Source: an uncultured Flavobacterium sp.
GTDB taxonomy: Bacteria; Bacteroidota; Bacteroidia; Flavobacteriales; Flavobacteriaceae
Reading direction: 5' to 3'
DNA length: 40,381 nt
NCBI GenBank assembly: GCA_913060575.1
Contig: CAJXRR010000004.1
Location: 1-40,381 of the forward strand
In this document: positions 1 to 9,322 of the stretch, in pieces
Numbering within the stretch: the first letter of the stretch is position 1
Layout: each line of letters starts with the position of its first letter
The notes under the pieces: model-generated
Database searches by the model: none
What the model was told of the DNA's origin: nothing
The model's input: only the letters and a program-made list of their open reading frames with translations
Translations under genes and position numbers: made by a program

Positions 1-47
1 GAGATCTAGTACGGTCTCGTGGGCTCGGAGATGTGTATAAGAGACAG
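1..47. other. Illumina Nextera adapter contamination: P7 tail (GAGAT, 1-5), 8-nt i7 index CTAGTACG (6-13), GTCTCGTGGGCTCGG plus 19-bp Tn5 mosaic end AGATGTGTATAAGAGACAG (29-47)
   Basis: Exact match, recalled, to GAGAT-[i7]-GTCTCGTGGGCTCGGAGATGTGTATAAGAGACAG; the genomic thyA reading frame resumes at about 48. Confidence 0.98.
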
Positions 48-698
48 TTGTTATGGTTTATAAAAGGAGATACGAATGTAAAATACTTACAAGAAAATGG
101 TGTGAGAATATGGAATGAATGGGCTGACGAAAATGGAGATTTAGGACCCGTTTATGGACATCAATGGAGAAATTGGAATAGTGATGATATCGATCAATTA
201 AAGGAAGTGATCACTACTTTAAAAAAGAATCCAAATAGTAGAAGGATGTTGATTTCAGCTTGGAATCCTAGTGTTTTGCCAGATACATCAGTTTCATTTT
301 CTGAAAATGTAGCCAATGGAAAAGCAGCGCTACCTCCTTGTCATGCTTTCTTTCAATTCTATGTTTCTGATGGTAAATTATCTTGTCAGTTGTATCAAAG
401 AAGTGCAGATATCTTTTTAGGTGTTCCATTTAACATCGCTTCTTATGCTTTGTTTACTATGATGATGGCACAAGTATGTGGTTATGAAGCAGGAGAGTTT
501 ATTCATACGTTTGGTGATGCACATATTTATAGCAACCATATAGAACAGTTAGAGTTACAACTTTCTAGAGACATCAGACCTTTACCAACGATGAAAATGA
601 ATCCAAATGTTAAAAGTATTTTTGATTTTACGTTTGAAGATTTTGAGTTAATAAATTACAATCCACACCCACATATTAAAGGAGCTGTAGCAATTTAA
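48..698 (+). CDS. thyA: thymidylate synthase, 5'-truncated at contig end
   Basis: [73 protein letters not shown]; first five residues of the listed ORF (MYKRQ) are adapter. Confidence 0.97.
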   Translation: MLWFIKGDTNVKYLQENGVRIWNEWADENGDLGPVYGHQWRNWNSDDIDQLKEVITTLKKNPNSRRMLISAWNPSVLPDTSVSFSENVANGKAALPPCHAFFQFYVSDGKLSCQLYQRSADIFLGVPFNIASYALFTMMMAQVCGYEAGEFIHTFGDAHIYSNHIEQLELQLSRDIRPLPTMKMNPNVKSIFDFTFEDFELINYNPHPHIKGAVAI

Positions 699-707
699 AA
701 CAATTCT

Positions 708-1196
708 ATGATTACAATAATTGCAGCGATTGGAGCCAATAATGAGCTTGGAAAAAACAATGATTTAATTTGGTATTTACCTGCCGATTTAAAACGTTTC
801 AAAAAAATTACTACTGGTCATACCATAATCATGGGTAGAAATACATTTGAATCTATAGGGAAACCTTTACCTAACAGAAGATCCGTTATTATTACCAGAA
901 ACAAATCGTATCAACAAGAAGGTTGTGATGTTGTTCATAGTTTAGAGCAAGCTATCGCGTTAATAAAGGATGAAGAAGCTGCGTTCATTATAGGAGGTGC
1001 TCAGATTTATAAAGAAACCATAGAGAAGGATTTAGCAGATCAATTAGATATTACGCAAGTTCATCAAGAATTTGACGCAGATGTTTATTTTCCTACGATA
1101 GATAATAAAGTGTGGAAACAAGATACTAAAGAAGATTTTTCTCCTGACGAAAAAAACAAATACAAGTATAGCTTTCTAAAATTTGTCAAGCGTTAA
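708..1196 (+). CDS. folA: dihydrofolate reductase
   Basis: IAAIGANNELGKNNDLIWYLPADLKRFKKITTGHTIIMGRNTFESIGKPLPNR; adjacent to thyA. Confidence 0.97.
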   Translation: MITIIAAIGANNELGKNNDLIWYLPADLKRFKKITTGHTIIMGRNTFESIGKPLPNRRSVIITRNKSYQQEGCDVVHSLEQAIALIKDEEAAFIIGGAQIYKETIEKDLADQLDITQVHQEFDADVYFPTIDNKVWKQDTKEDFSPDEKNKYKYSFLKFVKR

Positions 1197-1630
1197 CGTA
1201 TCCTGACGAAAGTTCCTGCTTCATTATCTAATCTCATTTTGTATTTCTGTTGAGCAAACTGAAAGTAGTTGAATAGTTTGTAATTAACATCCATTCCATA
1301 GTCAATAGAACTGCTATAATCGATGATGTTTTGATAGATGTCTTGATTATATCTAGTTGGATTTTGAGCCCTAATATTCCAGTTGGTAACATAAATAACA
1401 TTCCAGTTTTCGAGATAATTTTGAGAGTAATAACCAATTGGTCTTGCTTGTGAAGCTAGATAATTATTAAAACCAATATCAAAGATAATTACCTCGTATT
1501 CTAAACTATCATTAGCAATAACAACGGGTTCTTCTTTTTTTGTTTGTGAATTTTTTAAAGATGATGAGCCACAAGCATACATCATAACACTCAAAACTAA
1601 TATTCCAATTATTTTAGGTAGATGTCTCAT
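1193..1630 (-). CDS. DUF6146-like lipoprotein
   Basis: Lipobox-like MMYACGSS; YEVIIFDIGFNNYLASQARPIGYYSQNYLENWN resembles the Bacteroidota DUF6146 family as recalled; ATG at 1630 preferred over TTG at 1636. Confidence 0.7.
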   Translation of the reverse strand: MRHLPKIIGILVLSVMMYACGSSSLKNSQTKKEEPVVIANDSLEYEVIIFDIGFNNYLASQARPIGYYSQNYLENWNVIYVTNWNIRAQNPTRYNQDIYQNIIDYSSSIDYGMDVNYKLFNYFQFAQQKYKMRLDNEAGTFVRIR

Positions 1631-1746
1631 AATCAAGTTTTTTATTCTTAGTTAAAGTTGCAATAATTATTCCACACAAGAATGTTTTTATGAAATTTTA
1701 ACTTTCTAGTTCTAACAAGTATCTTTATAGAAAATTAACCAACCTT

Positions 1747-3066
1747 ATGAGAGTATTATTTTTACTTCTTCTTTTCTTCTTTACACAAATTAATTTTGCT
1801 CAAATTTTATCAGAAAAAGATAGGGCAACTTTAAAAGATGAATTATTAGAAGATCGTTTTCAAAACTTACTGCCACAATTAATGGATGATGCAAATCTAG
1901 ACATGTGGTTATTAATTTCTAGAGAATACAACGAAGATCCAGTATTAAAAACCATGTTACCATCAACATGGTTAAATGCAAGAAGAAGAACCATCATTGT
2001 TTTCTACAGAAACAAAGAAAAGCAAACGATTGAGCGTTTGGCAGTTGCTAGATATGATATTGGCAAGAGTATAAAATCAGCATGGAATAAAGAAAAAGAA
2101 CCCAATCAGTGGAAAGCTTTATCCGATATTATAGCCGAACGAAATCCGAAAAAAATAGGAGTTAATTATTCGAAGCATTTCCCTTTAGCAGATGGTTTGG
2201 TGAAGACAGATTATGAAGAATTAACACAAAATTTACCAGATTCATTGACCTCTAAATTAGTTTCTGCAGAAAAATTAGCGGTAGCTTGGATTGAAACAAG
2301 AACCGAAAAAGAAATTCAACTTTTTGAAAAGCTAGTGAAAATCACCCATGATATTATTGATGAAGCATTTTCAAATAAAGTTATCACGCCTGGAGAAACA
2401 ACTACAGATGATGTTGTATGGTGGATGCGTCAAAAAGTAACCGATTTAGGTTTAGAAACATGGTTTCATCCTACGGTTGATATTCAACGAAATAAAGAAG
2501 CTTTAAAATCTCACATAGAATCTTTTTCTAAGTCTAAAGAAGATAAAGCGATTCAAAAAGGAGATTTGTTGCATTGCGATTTTGGAATTACCTATATTGG
2601 ATTAAATACAGATTGTCAGCAACACGCCTATGTATTAAAAGACGATGAAAGTAAAGTGCCTCAATATTTGGTAAATGCTTTTAAAAAGGGAAATCAATTA
2701 CAAGATATTTTGACAAAGAATATGAAAGAAGGTAGTACTGGAAATGAAATTCTGTTAAGCTCACTTACAGAAGCAAAACAAAACGGATTAAGACCTTCAA
2801 TTTACACACATCCACTCGGAAAATATGGACATAGTGCCGGAACTACCATAGGAATGTGGGATTCACAAGAAGGCGTTCCGGTTCGTGGCGATTATCCTTT
2901 ACACAAAAATACAGCATACGCAATTGAATTAAATGTAACTGTTAATATTCCAGAATGGCAAAAAGATATTCGAATTATGTTAGAAGAAGCGGGTTTATTT
3001 GGAGGCAATGTCTTTAGATATGTGAACGAAAGACAAACAGCAATCAAACCCATAAAAACCAATTAA
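1747..3066 (+). CDS. M24 family metallopeptidase (Xaa-Pro aminopeptidase-like), signal peptide
   Basis: LHCDFGITYIGLNTDCQQHAY, THPLGKYGHSAGTTIG, YAIELNV metal-ligand regions. Confidence 0.85.
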   Translation: MRVLFLLLLFFFTQINFAQILSEKDRATLKDELLEDRFQNLLPQLMDDANLDMWLLISREYNEDPVLKTMLPSTWLNARRRTIIVFYRNKEKQTIERLAVARYDIGKSIKSAWNKEKEPNQWKALSDIIAERNPKKIGVNYSKHFPLADGLVKTDYEELTQNLPDSLTSKLVSAEKLAVAWIETRTEKEIQLFEKLVKITHDIIDEAFSNKVITPGETTTDDVVWWMRQKVTDLGLETWFHPTVDIQRNKEALKSHIESFSKSKEDKAIQKGDLLHCDFGITYIGLNTDCQQHAYVLKDDESKVPQYLVNAFKKGNQLQDILTKNMKEGSTGNEILLSSLTEAKQNGLRPSIYTHPLGKYGHSAGTTIGMWDSQEGVPVRGDYPLHKNTAYAIELNVTVNIPEWQKDIRIMLEEAGLFGGNVFRYVNERQTAIKPIKTN

Positions 3067-3827
3067 TGTTTGGGATTCCTAAAACTGATTTTCTAAAGAT
3101 TCTAAGCGTTTTTGTCCGTAGAATAGGATTGTTGTTCCTATTTGTAATTGCTTTGTATTTTGATGGAACTCACTTCGCATCCATTTTTCCAGATGCACAA
3201 TTATTAACCAATGCTTTTATGTTTTTGGCGTTTGGAATTCTCTATTATCGTTCTGTAAAAAGAACCCGAGAATTGATGATCTACGGAGTTCTTATTGGTT
3301 TTGCAGGGGAGTATTTATTTTCTATAGTTTTGGATATGTACACCTATCGATTGGGAAATTTACCATGGTACATACCTTTTGGTCATGGTGCAGTATACGC
3401 AAGAACACACATGTTTGCTAAAGCTTCCATTACTAGAAAATATGCGAAGCAAATCAATACATTATTTTATATAATCATATCAATTTTCGCACTGATTTAT
3501 CTCATTGCTTTTCATGATATTTTTGGATTTATAATGACTTTAGGTGTCTTTGGAATGTTAGTGATAAGACCCAAAGATCGATTGTTTTTTCTAACTATGT
3601 ATGTTGTTGTGGCAGTTTTGGAGATAGGAGGAACGGCATACTCAACATGGTCTTGGCCAAGTACAGCTTTTGGGGTTTTTGACTTTCTGCCAAGTAACAA
3701 TCCGCCTAGTGGAATTAGCTTATTTTATTTCTTGCTAGATGTAAGTTGCTTTATGATTTATATTATCATCAACAGGAAAACTTGGAAGCGATTTAAAAGT
3801 ATCAAAAGACTACAAAAACCAAATTAA
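3066..3827 (+). CDS. multi-pass membrane protein of unknown function
   Basis: Intact ORF overlapping the preceding stop; several hydrophobic segments. Confidence 0.7.
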   Translation: MFGIPKTDFLKILSVFVRRIGLLFLFVIALYFDGTHFASIFPDAQLLTNAFMFLAFGILYYRSVKRTRELMIYGVLIGFAGEYLFSIVLDMYTYRLGNLPWYIPFGHGAVYARTHMFAKASITRKYAKQINTLFYIIISIFALIYLIAFHDIFGFIMTLGVFGMLVIRPKDRLFFLTMYVVVAVLEIGGTAYSTWSWPSTAFGVFDFLPSNNPPSGISLFYFLLDVSCFMIYIIINRKTWKRFKSIKRLQKPN

Positions 3828-3880
3828 CAATACATTTATAAATTTGTACATTTATCAACCAAAATCAAAATAACTTAAAG

Positions 3881-5908
3881 ATGAAATTAAAACAGCTAGT
3901 CTATCTATTTATAGTAAGCGGAATCTTACTTTCTTGTTCTGAGGAGAAAAAAGAAACTGAATTTAGTCATTTTGTAGAACAGTTTGCAGACGTAAAAGTA
4001 CTTCGCTATAAAATCCCTGGATTTGAAGAGTTAACATTGAAAGAAAAACAATTGGTCTTTTATTTAAACCAAGCAGGATTAGCAGGTAGAGATATCATGT
4101 GGGATCAAAATTACAAACACAATTTGGTCATTAGAGAAGCTTTAGAAAATATTAATCTTAATTATACTGGGGATAAAACTACCGATGATTATAAAGCTTT
4201 TAAAGTCTATTTAAAAAGAGTTTGGTTTTCAAACGGAATTCATCATCATTATTCAAACGATAAGTTAAAACCTGAATTTTCACGCTCTTATTTTGAAAAT
4301 GAATTATTAAAAAAATCAAATACAAGTTTATCACCTGAGGTTATTGAAGTATTATTTAATGATGCTGATAATAAAAAAGTAAACAAGAAAGAAGGAGTTG
4401 ATAATATACTTTCTTCAGCTATTAATTTCTATGGATCTGACATTACAGATAAAGAGGTTGCTGATTTTTATAAAACTGCCTATAAAGGACCAGAAGGAAT
4501 GCCAATTGAAGCAGGGCTAAACTCTAAATTAGTAAGAGAAAATGGCGTTTTAGTTGAAAAAGTATGGAAATCTGGCGGAATGTACGGAGCAGCAATTGAT
4601 CAAATTATTAGTTGGTTAGAAAAAGCACAGGGAGTTGCCGAAAATGAGAAACAAGCTAAGGCATTAGGTTTATTAATAGAATATTATAAAACAGGTAGCT
4701 TAGATGTTTGGGATCAATATTGTATTGCTTGGGCAACTTCTACCGAAGGAAATATTGATTGGATTAATGGTTTTATAGAAGTTTATAACGATCCAAAAGG
4801 ATATAGAGGTTCTTATGAAACTATTGTAGAGATTAAAGATTTTGACATGTCTCGTAAAATGACAGTTTTATCGGACAATGCACAATGGTTTGAAGACAAT
4901 TCGCCTTTAGATCCATCTCATAAAAAAGATACTGTAGTAGGTGTTTCATACAAAACAGTTAATGTTGCTGGTGAAGCAGGAGACGCATCGCCAAGTACAC
5001 CAATTGGAGTAAACTTACCAAACAATAACTGGATTCGTCAACAACACGGTTCAAAGTCTGTTTCTTTAGGAAATATTACAGGAGCCTATAACAATGCTGG
5101 CGGAACAGGAAGATTGGTTGAATTCGCTTTTAATGAAGAAGAAATTAGATTAGAAAAAAAATACGGTCAAATAGCTGATAAATTGCATACTGCTTTGCAT
5201 GAAGTAGTTGGACATGCTTCTGGTATTATCAACGAAGGAATTGGTCAGCCAAAAGAAACCTTACAAAACTATGCTTCTACCATGGAAGAAGGGAGAGCTG
5301 ATTTAGTTGGATTGTATTATTTAATGGATCCAAAATTACAAGAACTAGGATTGACTGATAATTGGGAAGAACTTGGAAAAGCTGCGTATGATGGTTATAT
5401 CAGAAACGGATTGGTTACTCAACTAATTAGAATAGAATTAGGGAATGACTTAGAAGAAGATCATATGGTAAATCGTCAATGGGTTTCTGCTTGGGCTTTT
5501 GAGCAAGGTAAAAAAGACAATGTGATAGAAAAAGTTTCAAAAGAGTATAAAACCTACTTTAAGATTAACGACTATATGAAGTTGCGTGAAATCTTTGGTC
5601 GCTTATTAAAAGAAGCGCAACGTATAAAGTCTGAAGGAGATTTTGAAGCTGCCAAAGCTTTGGTAGAAGGTTATGGTGTTAAGATTGATCAAGAGTTACA
5701 CAAAGAAGTTTTAGAACGTAATAAGCAGTTTACTTCTGCGCCTTATAGTGGTTTTGTTAATCCTGTACTTACTGAAGTTTTAGATGCTGATAAAAACGTG
5801 ATAGACATTAGCGTTAATCAACCTAAAGGTTTTGAAGAACAAATGTTGTTCTATTCTAAGAACTACGGTTTTTTAAGACCAAAAAACACAACTAATATTA
5901 AACTATAG
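3881..5908 (+). CDS. M49 family (dipeptidyl-peptidase III-like) zinc peptidase, lipoprotein
   Basis: HEVVGH (HExxGH, 5198-5215) and EEGRAD (5285-5302) zinc motifs; lipobox LLSCSEE. Confidence 0.88.
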   Translation: MKLKQLVYLFIVSGILLSCSEEKKETEFSHFVEQFADVKVLRYKIPGFEELTLKEKQLVFYLNQAGLAGRDIMWDQNYKHNLVIREALENINLNYTGDKTTDDYKAFKVYLKRVWFSNGIHHHYSNDKLKPEFSRSYFENELLKKSNTSLSPEVIEVLFNDADNKKVNKKEGVDNILSSAINFYGSDITDKEVADFYKTAYKGPEGMPIEAGLNSKLVRENGVLVEKVWKSGGMYGAAIDQIISWLEKAQGVAENEKQAKALGLLIEYYKTGSLDVWDQYCIAWATSTEGNIDWINGFIEVYNDPKGYRGSYETIVEIKDFDMSRKMTVLSDNAQWFEDNSPLDPSHKKDTVVGVSYKTVNVAGEAGDASPSTPIGVNLPNNNWIRQQHGSKSVSLGNITGAYNNAGGTGRLVEFAFNEEEIRLEKKYGQIADKLHTALHEVVGHASGIINEGIGQPKETLQNYASTMEEGRADLVGLYYLMDPKLQELGLTDNWEELGKAAYDGYIRNGLVTQLIRIELGNDLEEDHMVNRQWVSAWAFEQGKKDNVIEKVSKEYKTYFKINDYMKLREIFGRLLKEAQRIKSEGDFEAAKALVEGYGVKIDQELHKEVLERNKQFTSAPYSGFVNPVLTEVLDADKNVIDISVNQPKGFEEQMLFYSKNYGFLRPKNTTNIKL

Positions 5909-5926
5909 TTGTCAATAATAGTAGCT

Positions 5927-5960
5927 TAAAGAGGTTTTTGTGAAAACAGAAACCTCTTTA
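5927..5960 (+). terminator. rho-independent terminator
   Basis: 11-bp stem TAAAGAGGTTT/AAACCTCTTTA followed by TTTTC. Confidence 0.8.
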
Positions 5961-5988
5961 TTTTCATAGAATTTAAGTGTTAGTCCTA

Positions 5989-6921
5989 ATGATTAAAAAG
6001 GTAAAAGATCCAGGGTTTGGATATCAATCTTCAAAGAATGCCAAAAAAATCATCAATCAAGATGGTACTTCTAATGTAACTCATGTTAATCGAACAAGAA
6101 ATTGGAACGATCTTTATTCACATTTGATTGACATTTCATGGACACGATTTTTCTTTTTTGTAATTCTCGTGTATACCAGTATTAATATTCTTTTTGCTGT
6201 TATTTACAATCTCATCGGAATTGAGCAAATAACTCCCTCAACAGGAAATGTTTTAAGAGATTTATTAAATGGTTTTTTCTTTAGTGCTCAAACAATCACT
6301 ACGGTTGGTTATGGCGGTATCGCACCCCAAGGATTAATAGCCAATATTATTGCTTCTTTTCAGGCGATGATAGGGTTGTTAGGTTTTTCATTTATCACAG
6401 GTTTATTGTACGGAAGATTTTCTAAACCAAAGGCTGCGATAAAATTCAGTAAAAATATTATTGTAAGAGATTTTAAAGACAATCGAGCGTTGATGTTTCG
6501 TTTGATGAATAGTAGAAAAAACATGATGATAGAGCCTCAAATAACAGTCACTTTGTCAATCACAGAACCTAATAAAAAAGGTGATAATTTCAAAAGAAAT
6601 TTCTATCAACTAAAATTAGAGCGCGATAAAATTATGTATTTGCCAACTATGTGGACAGTTGTGCACCAATTGGATGAAAAAAGCCCTTTAACAAAGTATT
6701 CAAATAAAGAATTAAAAGAATTAGATGCAGAAATGTATATTCTATTGCAATATCATGATGAAGCTTTTTCGCAAAAACTCTTCAAAATATATTCATATCA
6801 ATTTGAGGAACTAGAAGTAGATGTTCAGTTTGAAAGTTCGTTTTCTTTTGATGAAGATGGCTATACCTTATTAGATCATAATAAATTAGATCTATTAAAA
6901 CCTATAGATTACAGCAAGTAA
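5989..6921 (+). CDS. inward-rectifier (KirBac-like) potassium channel
   Basis: Two TM segments around selectivity filter TTVGYGG (6301-6318) with C-terminal Kir-like cytoplasmic domain; ATG at 5989 preferred. Confidence 0.88.
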   Translation: MIKKVKDPGFGYQSSKNAKKIINQDGTSNVTHVNRTRNWNDLYSHLIDISWTRFFFFVILVYTSINILFAVIYNLIGIEQITPSTGNVLRDLLNGFFFSAQTITTVGYGGIAPQGLIANIIASFQAMIGLLGFSFITGLLYGRFSKPKAAIKFSKNIIVRDFKDNRALMFRLMNSRKNMMIEPQITVTLSITEPNKKGDNFKRNFYQLKLERDKIMYLPTMWTVVHQLDEKSPLTKYSNKELKELDAEMYILLQYHDEAFSQKLFKIYSYQFEELEVDVQFESSFSFDEDGYTLLDHNKLDLLKPIDYSK

Positions 6922-7106
6922 GCGGTCATAAAACGTAAAGCAACAAAAATAATAATTGCTAAAGTTCCATAAATGGCAACTTTTTTAGCCGCATTTTTAT
7001 AATATGCTTCGTGGTTTTTTGCATCTTTTTTATAAGAAATGACCATAAAAATTATAAAAGCGATGATAAAAATAACTGCAAAAATGATTCTTCCAGTAGT
7101 AAACAT
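6909..7106 (-). CDS. small two-TM membrane protein
   Basis: 65-aa ORF convergent with the channel; hydrophobic helices at both ends. Confidence 0.6.
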   Translation of the reverse strand: MFTTGRIIFAVIFIIAFIIFMVISYKKDAKNHEAYYKNAAKKVAIYGTLAIIIFVALRFMTAYLL

Positions 7107-7276
7107 AAAATTGTATTTTTAGCAAAATTACGAATTAAACAAACAATATATAATTAATAGCAGATGAAACTTCCATAACAATTAACCAATACCGAACTGA
7201 TAATTATATGGAAGCTATATTGCTGTGCTGAGCTTAGTCGAAGCATGACCAATTAAAAACAATAAGACATAAACAC

Positions 7277-7663
7277 ATGAAAAAATATACAGATGCTGTT
7301 CATCAATTTCATACAGCTTTTAAATTGGGAATTAAAAACGAACCAACTGCCAATATTGGAGAAAAAAGAAACTTACTACGTTTCAATTTAATGAAAGAAG
7401 AAAATGAAGAATATTTTGAAGCAGCAAATAATAATGATTTAGTAGAGGTGGCAGATGCCTTAGGTGATATGCTGTATATTTTGGCAGGAACTATTATTGA
7501 ACATGGAATGCAATATAAAATTGAAGAGGTTTTTGATGAAATTCAGCGAAGTAATATGAGTAAGTTAGGAGAAGACAATAAGCCTATTTACCGAGAAGAT
7601 GGTAAGGTTTTAAAAGGCCCCAATTATTTTAAACCAAATATTAAAGATATATTAGATCATTAA
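7277..7663 (+). CDS. nucleoside triphosphate / phosphoribosyl-ATP pyrophosphohydrolase-like (MazG-like) protein
   Basis: LMKEENEEYFEAANNNDLVEVADALGDMLYILAGTIIEHG (ExxE...ExxD all-alpha NTP pyrophosphatase signature). Confidence 0.85.
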   Translation: MKKYTDAVHQFHTAFKLGIKNEPTANIGEKRNLLRFNLMKEENEEYFEAANNNDLVEVADALGDMLYILAGTIIEHGMQYKIEEVFDEIQRSNMSKLGEDNKPIYREDGKVLKGPNYFKPNIKDILDH

Positions 7664-7673
7664 AATTGTTACA

Positions 7674-8120
7674 GTGAGTAAAAGTAGGCGTAAAAAATCA
7701 TCAAAAAGAAGTTCTCAGAGAAAACGCAAAGTTTTGTCTAAAGGTTTTGGTTGGACACGCTTTTTTTTGGTCCCTGTTTTTTTAGTGCTCATAGCTAATT
7801 TAATTTTATTTACAAATGAAGCTTTGGTAAGTTTTTTCTTGCTCTTTTTTGTAGCTACTTTATTCTATTTAATTGGTAGATATCGAAGAATGGAATTTGA
7901 TCATGACAACCTATATATCTTGTACGGTACCGATGAAAAAGTGATTCATTTTTCTTCTATTGTAAGTATTAAAAGAAGTAGAGCTGATAAGAAGAAACAT
8001 CATTGGAAAGTAACTTATCTAGATAAGTTTTCTTACAAGAATTCTTACAGATATAAGTCTCATACTAACACTGAATTTCAAAGAAGAGTAAAAAAAGTTA
8101 ATCCAGAAGTGTATTTTTAA
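7674..8120 (+). CDS. hypothetical two-TM protein, paralogue of next gene (GTG start)
   Basis: Shares DNLYI and HFSSIVSIKRS with 8123..8626. Confidence 0.65.
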   Translation: MSKSRRKKSSKRSSQRKRKVLSKGFGWTRFFLVPVFLVLIANLILFTNEALVSFFLLFFVATLFYLIGRYRRMEFDHDNLYILYGTDEKVIHFSSIVSIKRSRADKKKHHWKVTYLDKFSYKNSYRYKSHTNTEFQRRVKKVNPEVYF

Positions 8121-8122
8121 AG

Positions 8123-8626
8123 ATGAGTTTTAAAGCAACTAGAAAAGAAACAATTAAAAAAAAGAGAGAAGTTATTAAGTCCGGAAAAGCTTGGATGCGT
8201 TGGCTGATGATTCCTGTTATGTTCATTTCAGTTTTAGATATTATTGATAAACCTTATCGATGGACAGGACTCATTGTATTAGTAATTAGTGTTGGATTGT
8301 TTTATTTGCTAAAAAGAGCTAGAAGGTTAGAACATGATGATGATAATCTATATATCATTAGAGATAAGAAAGAAAAAATAGTTCCTTTTACATCTATTAT
8401 TAGTATTAAAAGAAGTGCTGCAAAAGTAAATGGAAGTCGTTATTGGATTCTAAAGTATAGAGATGAAGAACACCTAAAAACAAGAACAATCCGTTATTTT
8501 AGAACCTTCTACAATAAGGAGTTTCTGTCAGCTCTTCGAATTGCAAATCCAAAAGTTGTTGTTTGGACACATCCTCATTTTGCCCACGCAGAGGATAACA
8601 AACACAACCCTGATTATAAAGACTAA
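8123..8626 (+). CDS. hypothetical two-TM protein, tandem paralogue of 7674..8120
   Basis: DDDNLYI and FTSIISIKRS shared with upstream gene; same topology. Confidence 0.65.
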   Translation: MSFKATRKETIKKKREVIKSGKAWMRWLMIPVMFISVLDIIDKPYRWTGLIVLVISVGLFYLLKRARRLEHDDDNLYIIRDKKEKIVPFTSIISIKRSAAKVNGSRYWILKYRDEEHLKTRTIRYFRTFYNKEFLSALRIANPKVVVWTHPHFAHAEDNKHNPDYKD

Positions 8627-9301
8627 TTATTCTTCTGAAGAAGGTACAATGTGTGTTATTATATTACTTGATCTAAGTGAGTAATAAGCAGTAACTTTTT
8701 TGCCGTTTACTTTCATGGTTTCATCTTCAATATACAATTCAAACGTAGTTTCTTCACCGTTTGTATCCGTAATGGTAATTTCTCCTGGTAAATCTCCACT
8801 TAAGCTCGTTGCTCTGCTTAAAATTCCCGTAACTTGTTTCCAGTTGTCATCTTTTTCGGGAGCATATTCACCAAATAATGATTTTCCTTCAAAATGAAGA
8901 TCACTCAAATCATTTTCTAAATCACTGGTATAATAAATAGTAGCATATTTTCCTTTCAAGCCTTCTAGTGTTTCAGAATTTATATTAAATCCTTCAATGT
9001 TAACGGTAAAGCTTTGTTTCATGTTACGCTCTACGAAATCTACTGTCACAGAATAGAAAGGATAAGCACCATCTTCAACATCTACAATTATTCCATACTC
9101 ACGTAACTCATCGTCTGTAGGTTCATATTCTTTTGTTTCAGTATCGATAGTGTTATCTACTGATGTGTCTACTGAAGTGTCTATAATTGAATCTTTTTGA
9201 ACAATATCAGCTTCTTTTAATTCTTTTTTCTTGTTGTCTTTACAGCTAATTACTAAAACTGAGAATAGTATAATAAATAAAAGGCTGGTTACTTTTTTCA
9301 T
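8627..9301 (-). CDS. hypothetical lipoprotein
   Basis: Lipobox VISCKDN; intact ORF convergent with 8626. Confidence 0.65.
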   Translation of the reverse strand: MKKVTSLLFIILFSVLVISCKDNKKKELKEADIVQKDSIIDTSVDTSVDNTIDTETKEYEPTDDELREYGIIVDVEDGAYPFYSVTVDFVERNMKQSFTVNIEGFNINSETLEGLKGKYATIYYTSDLENDLSDLHFEGKSLFGEYAPEKDDNWKQVTGILSRATSLSGDLPGEITITDTNGEETTFELYIEDETMKVNGKKVTAYYSLRSSNIITHIVPSSEE

Positions 9302-9322
9302 GATGTAGTTTTTAAAGTTAAT

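Noticed and set aside
33-47. MYKRQ as a true thyA N-terminus
   Set aside because: Encoded by the Nextera mosaic end, not the genome.
1234-1437. 67-aa minus-strand ORF inside 1193..1630
   Set aside because: Out-of-frame shadow ORF within a supported lipoprotein gene.
9100-9220. Short tandem repeat encoding DTSVDTSVDNTIDTET in the lipoprotein at 8627-9301
   Set aside because: Low-complexity linker after the lipobox, common in Bacteroidota lipoproteins; not a CRISPR or VNTR signal.
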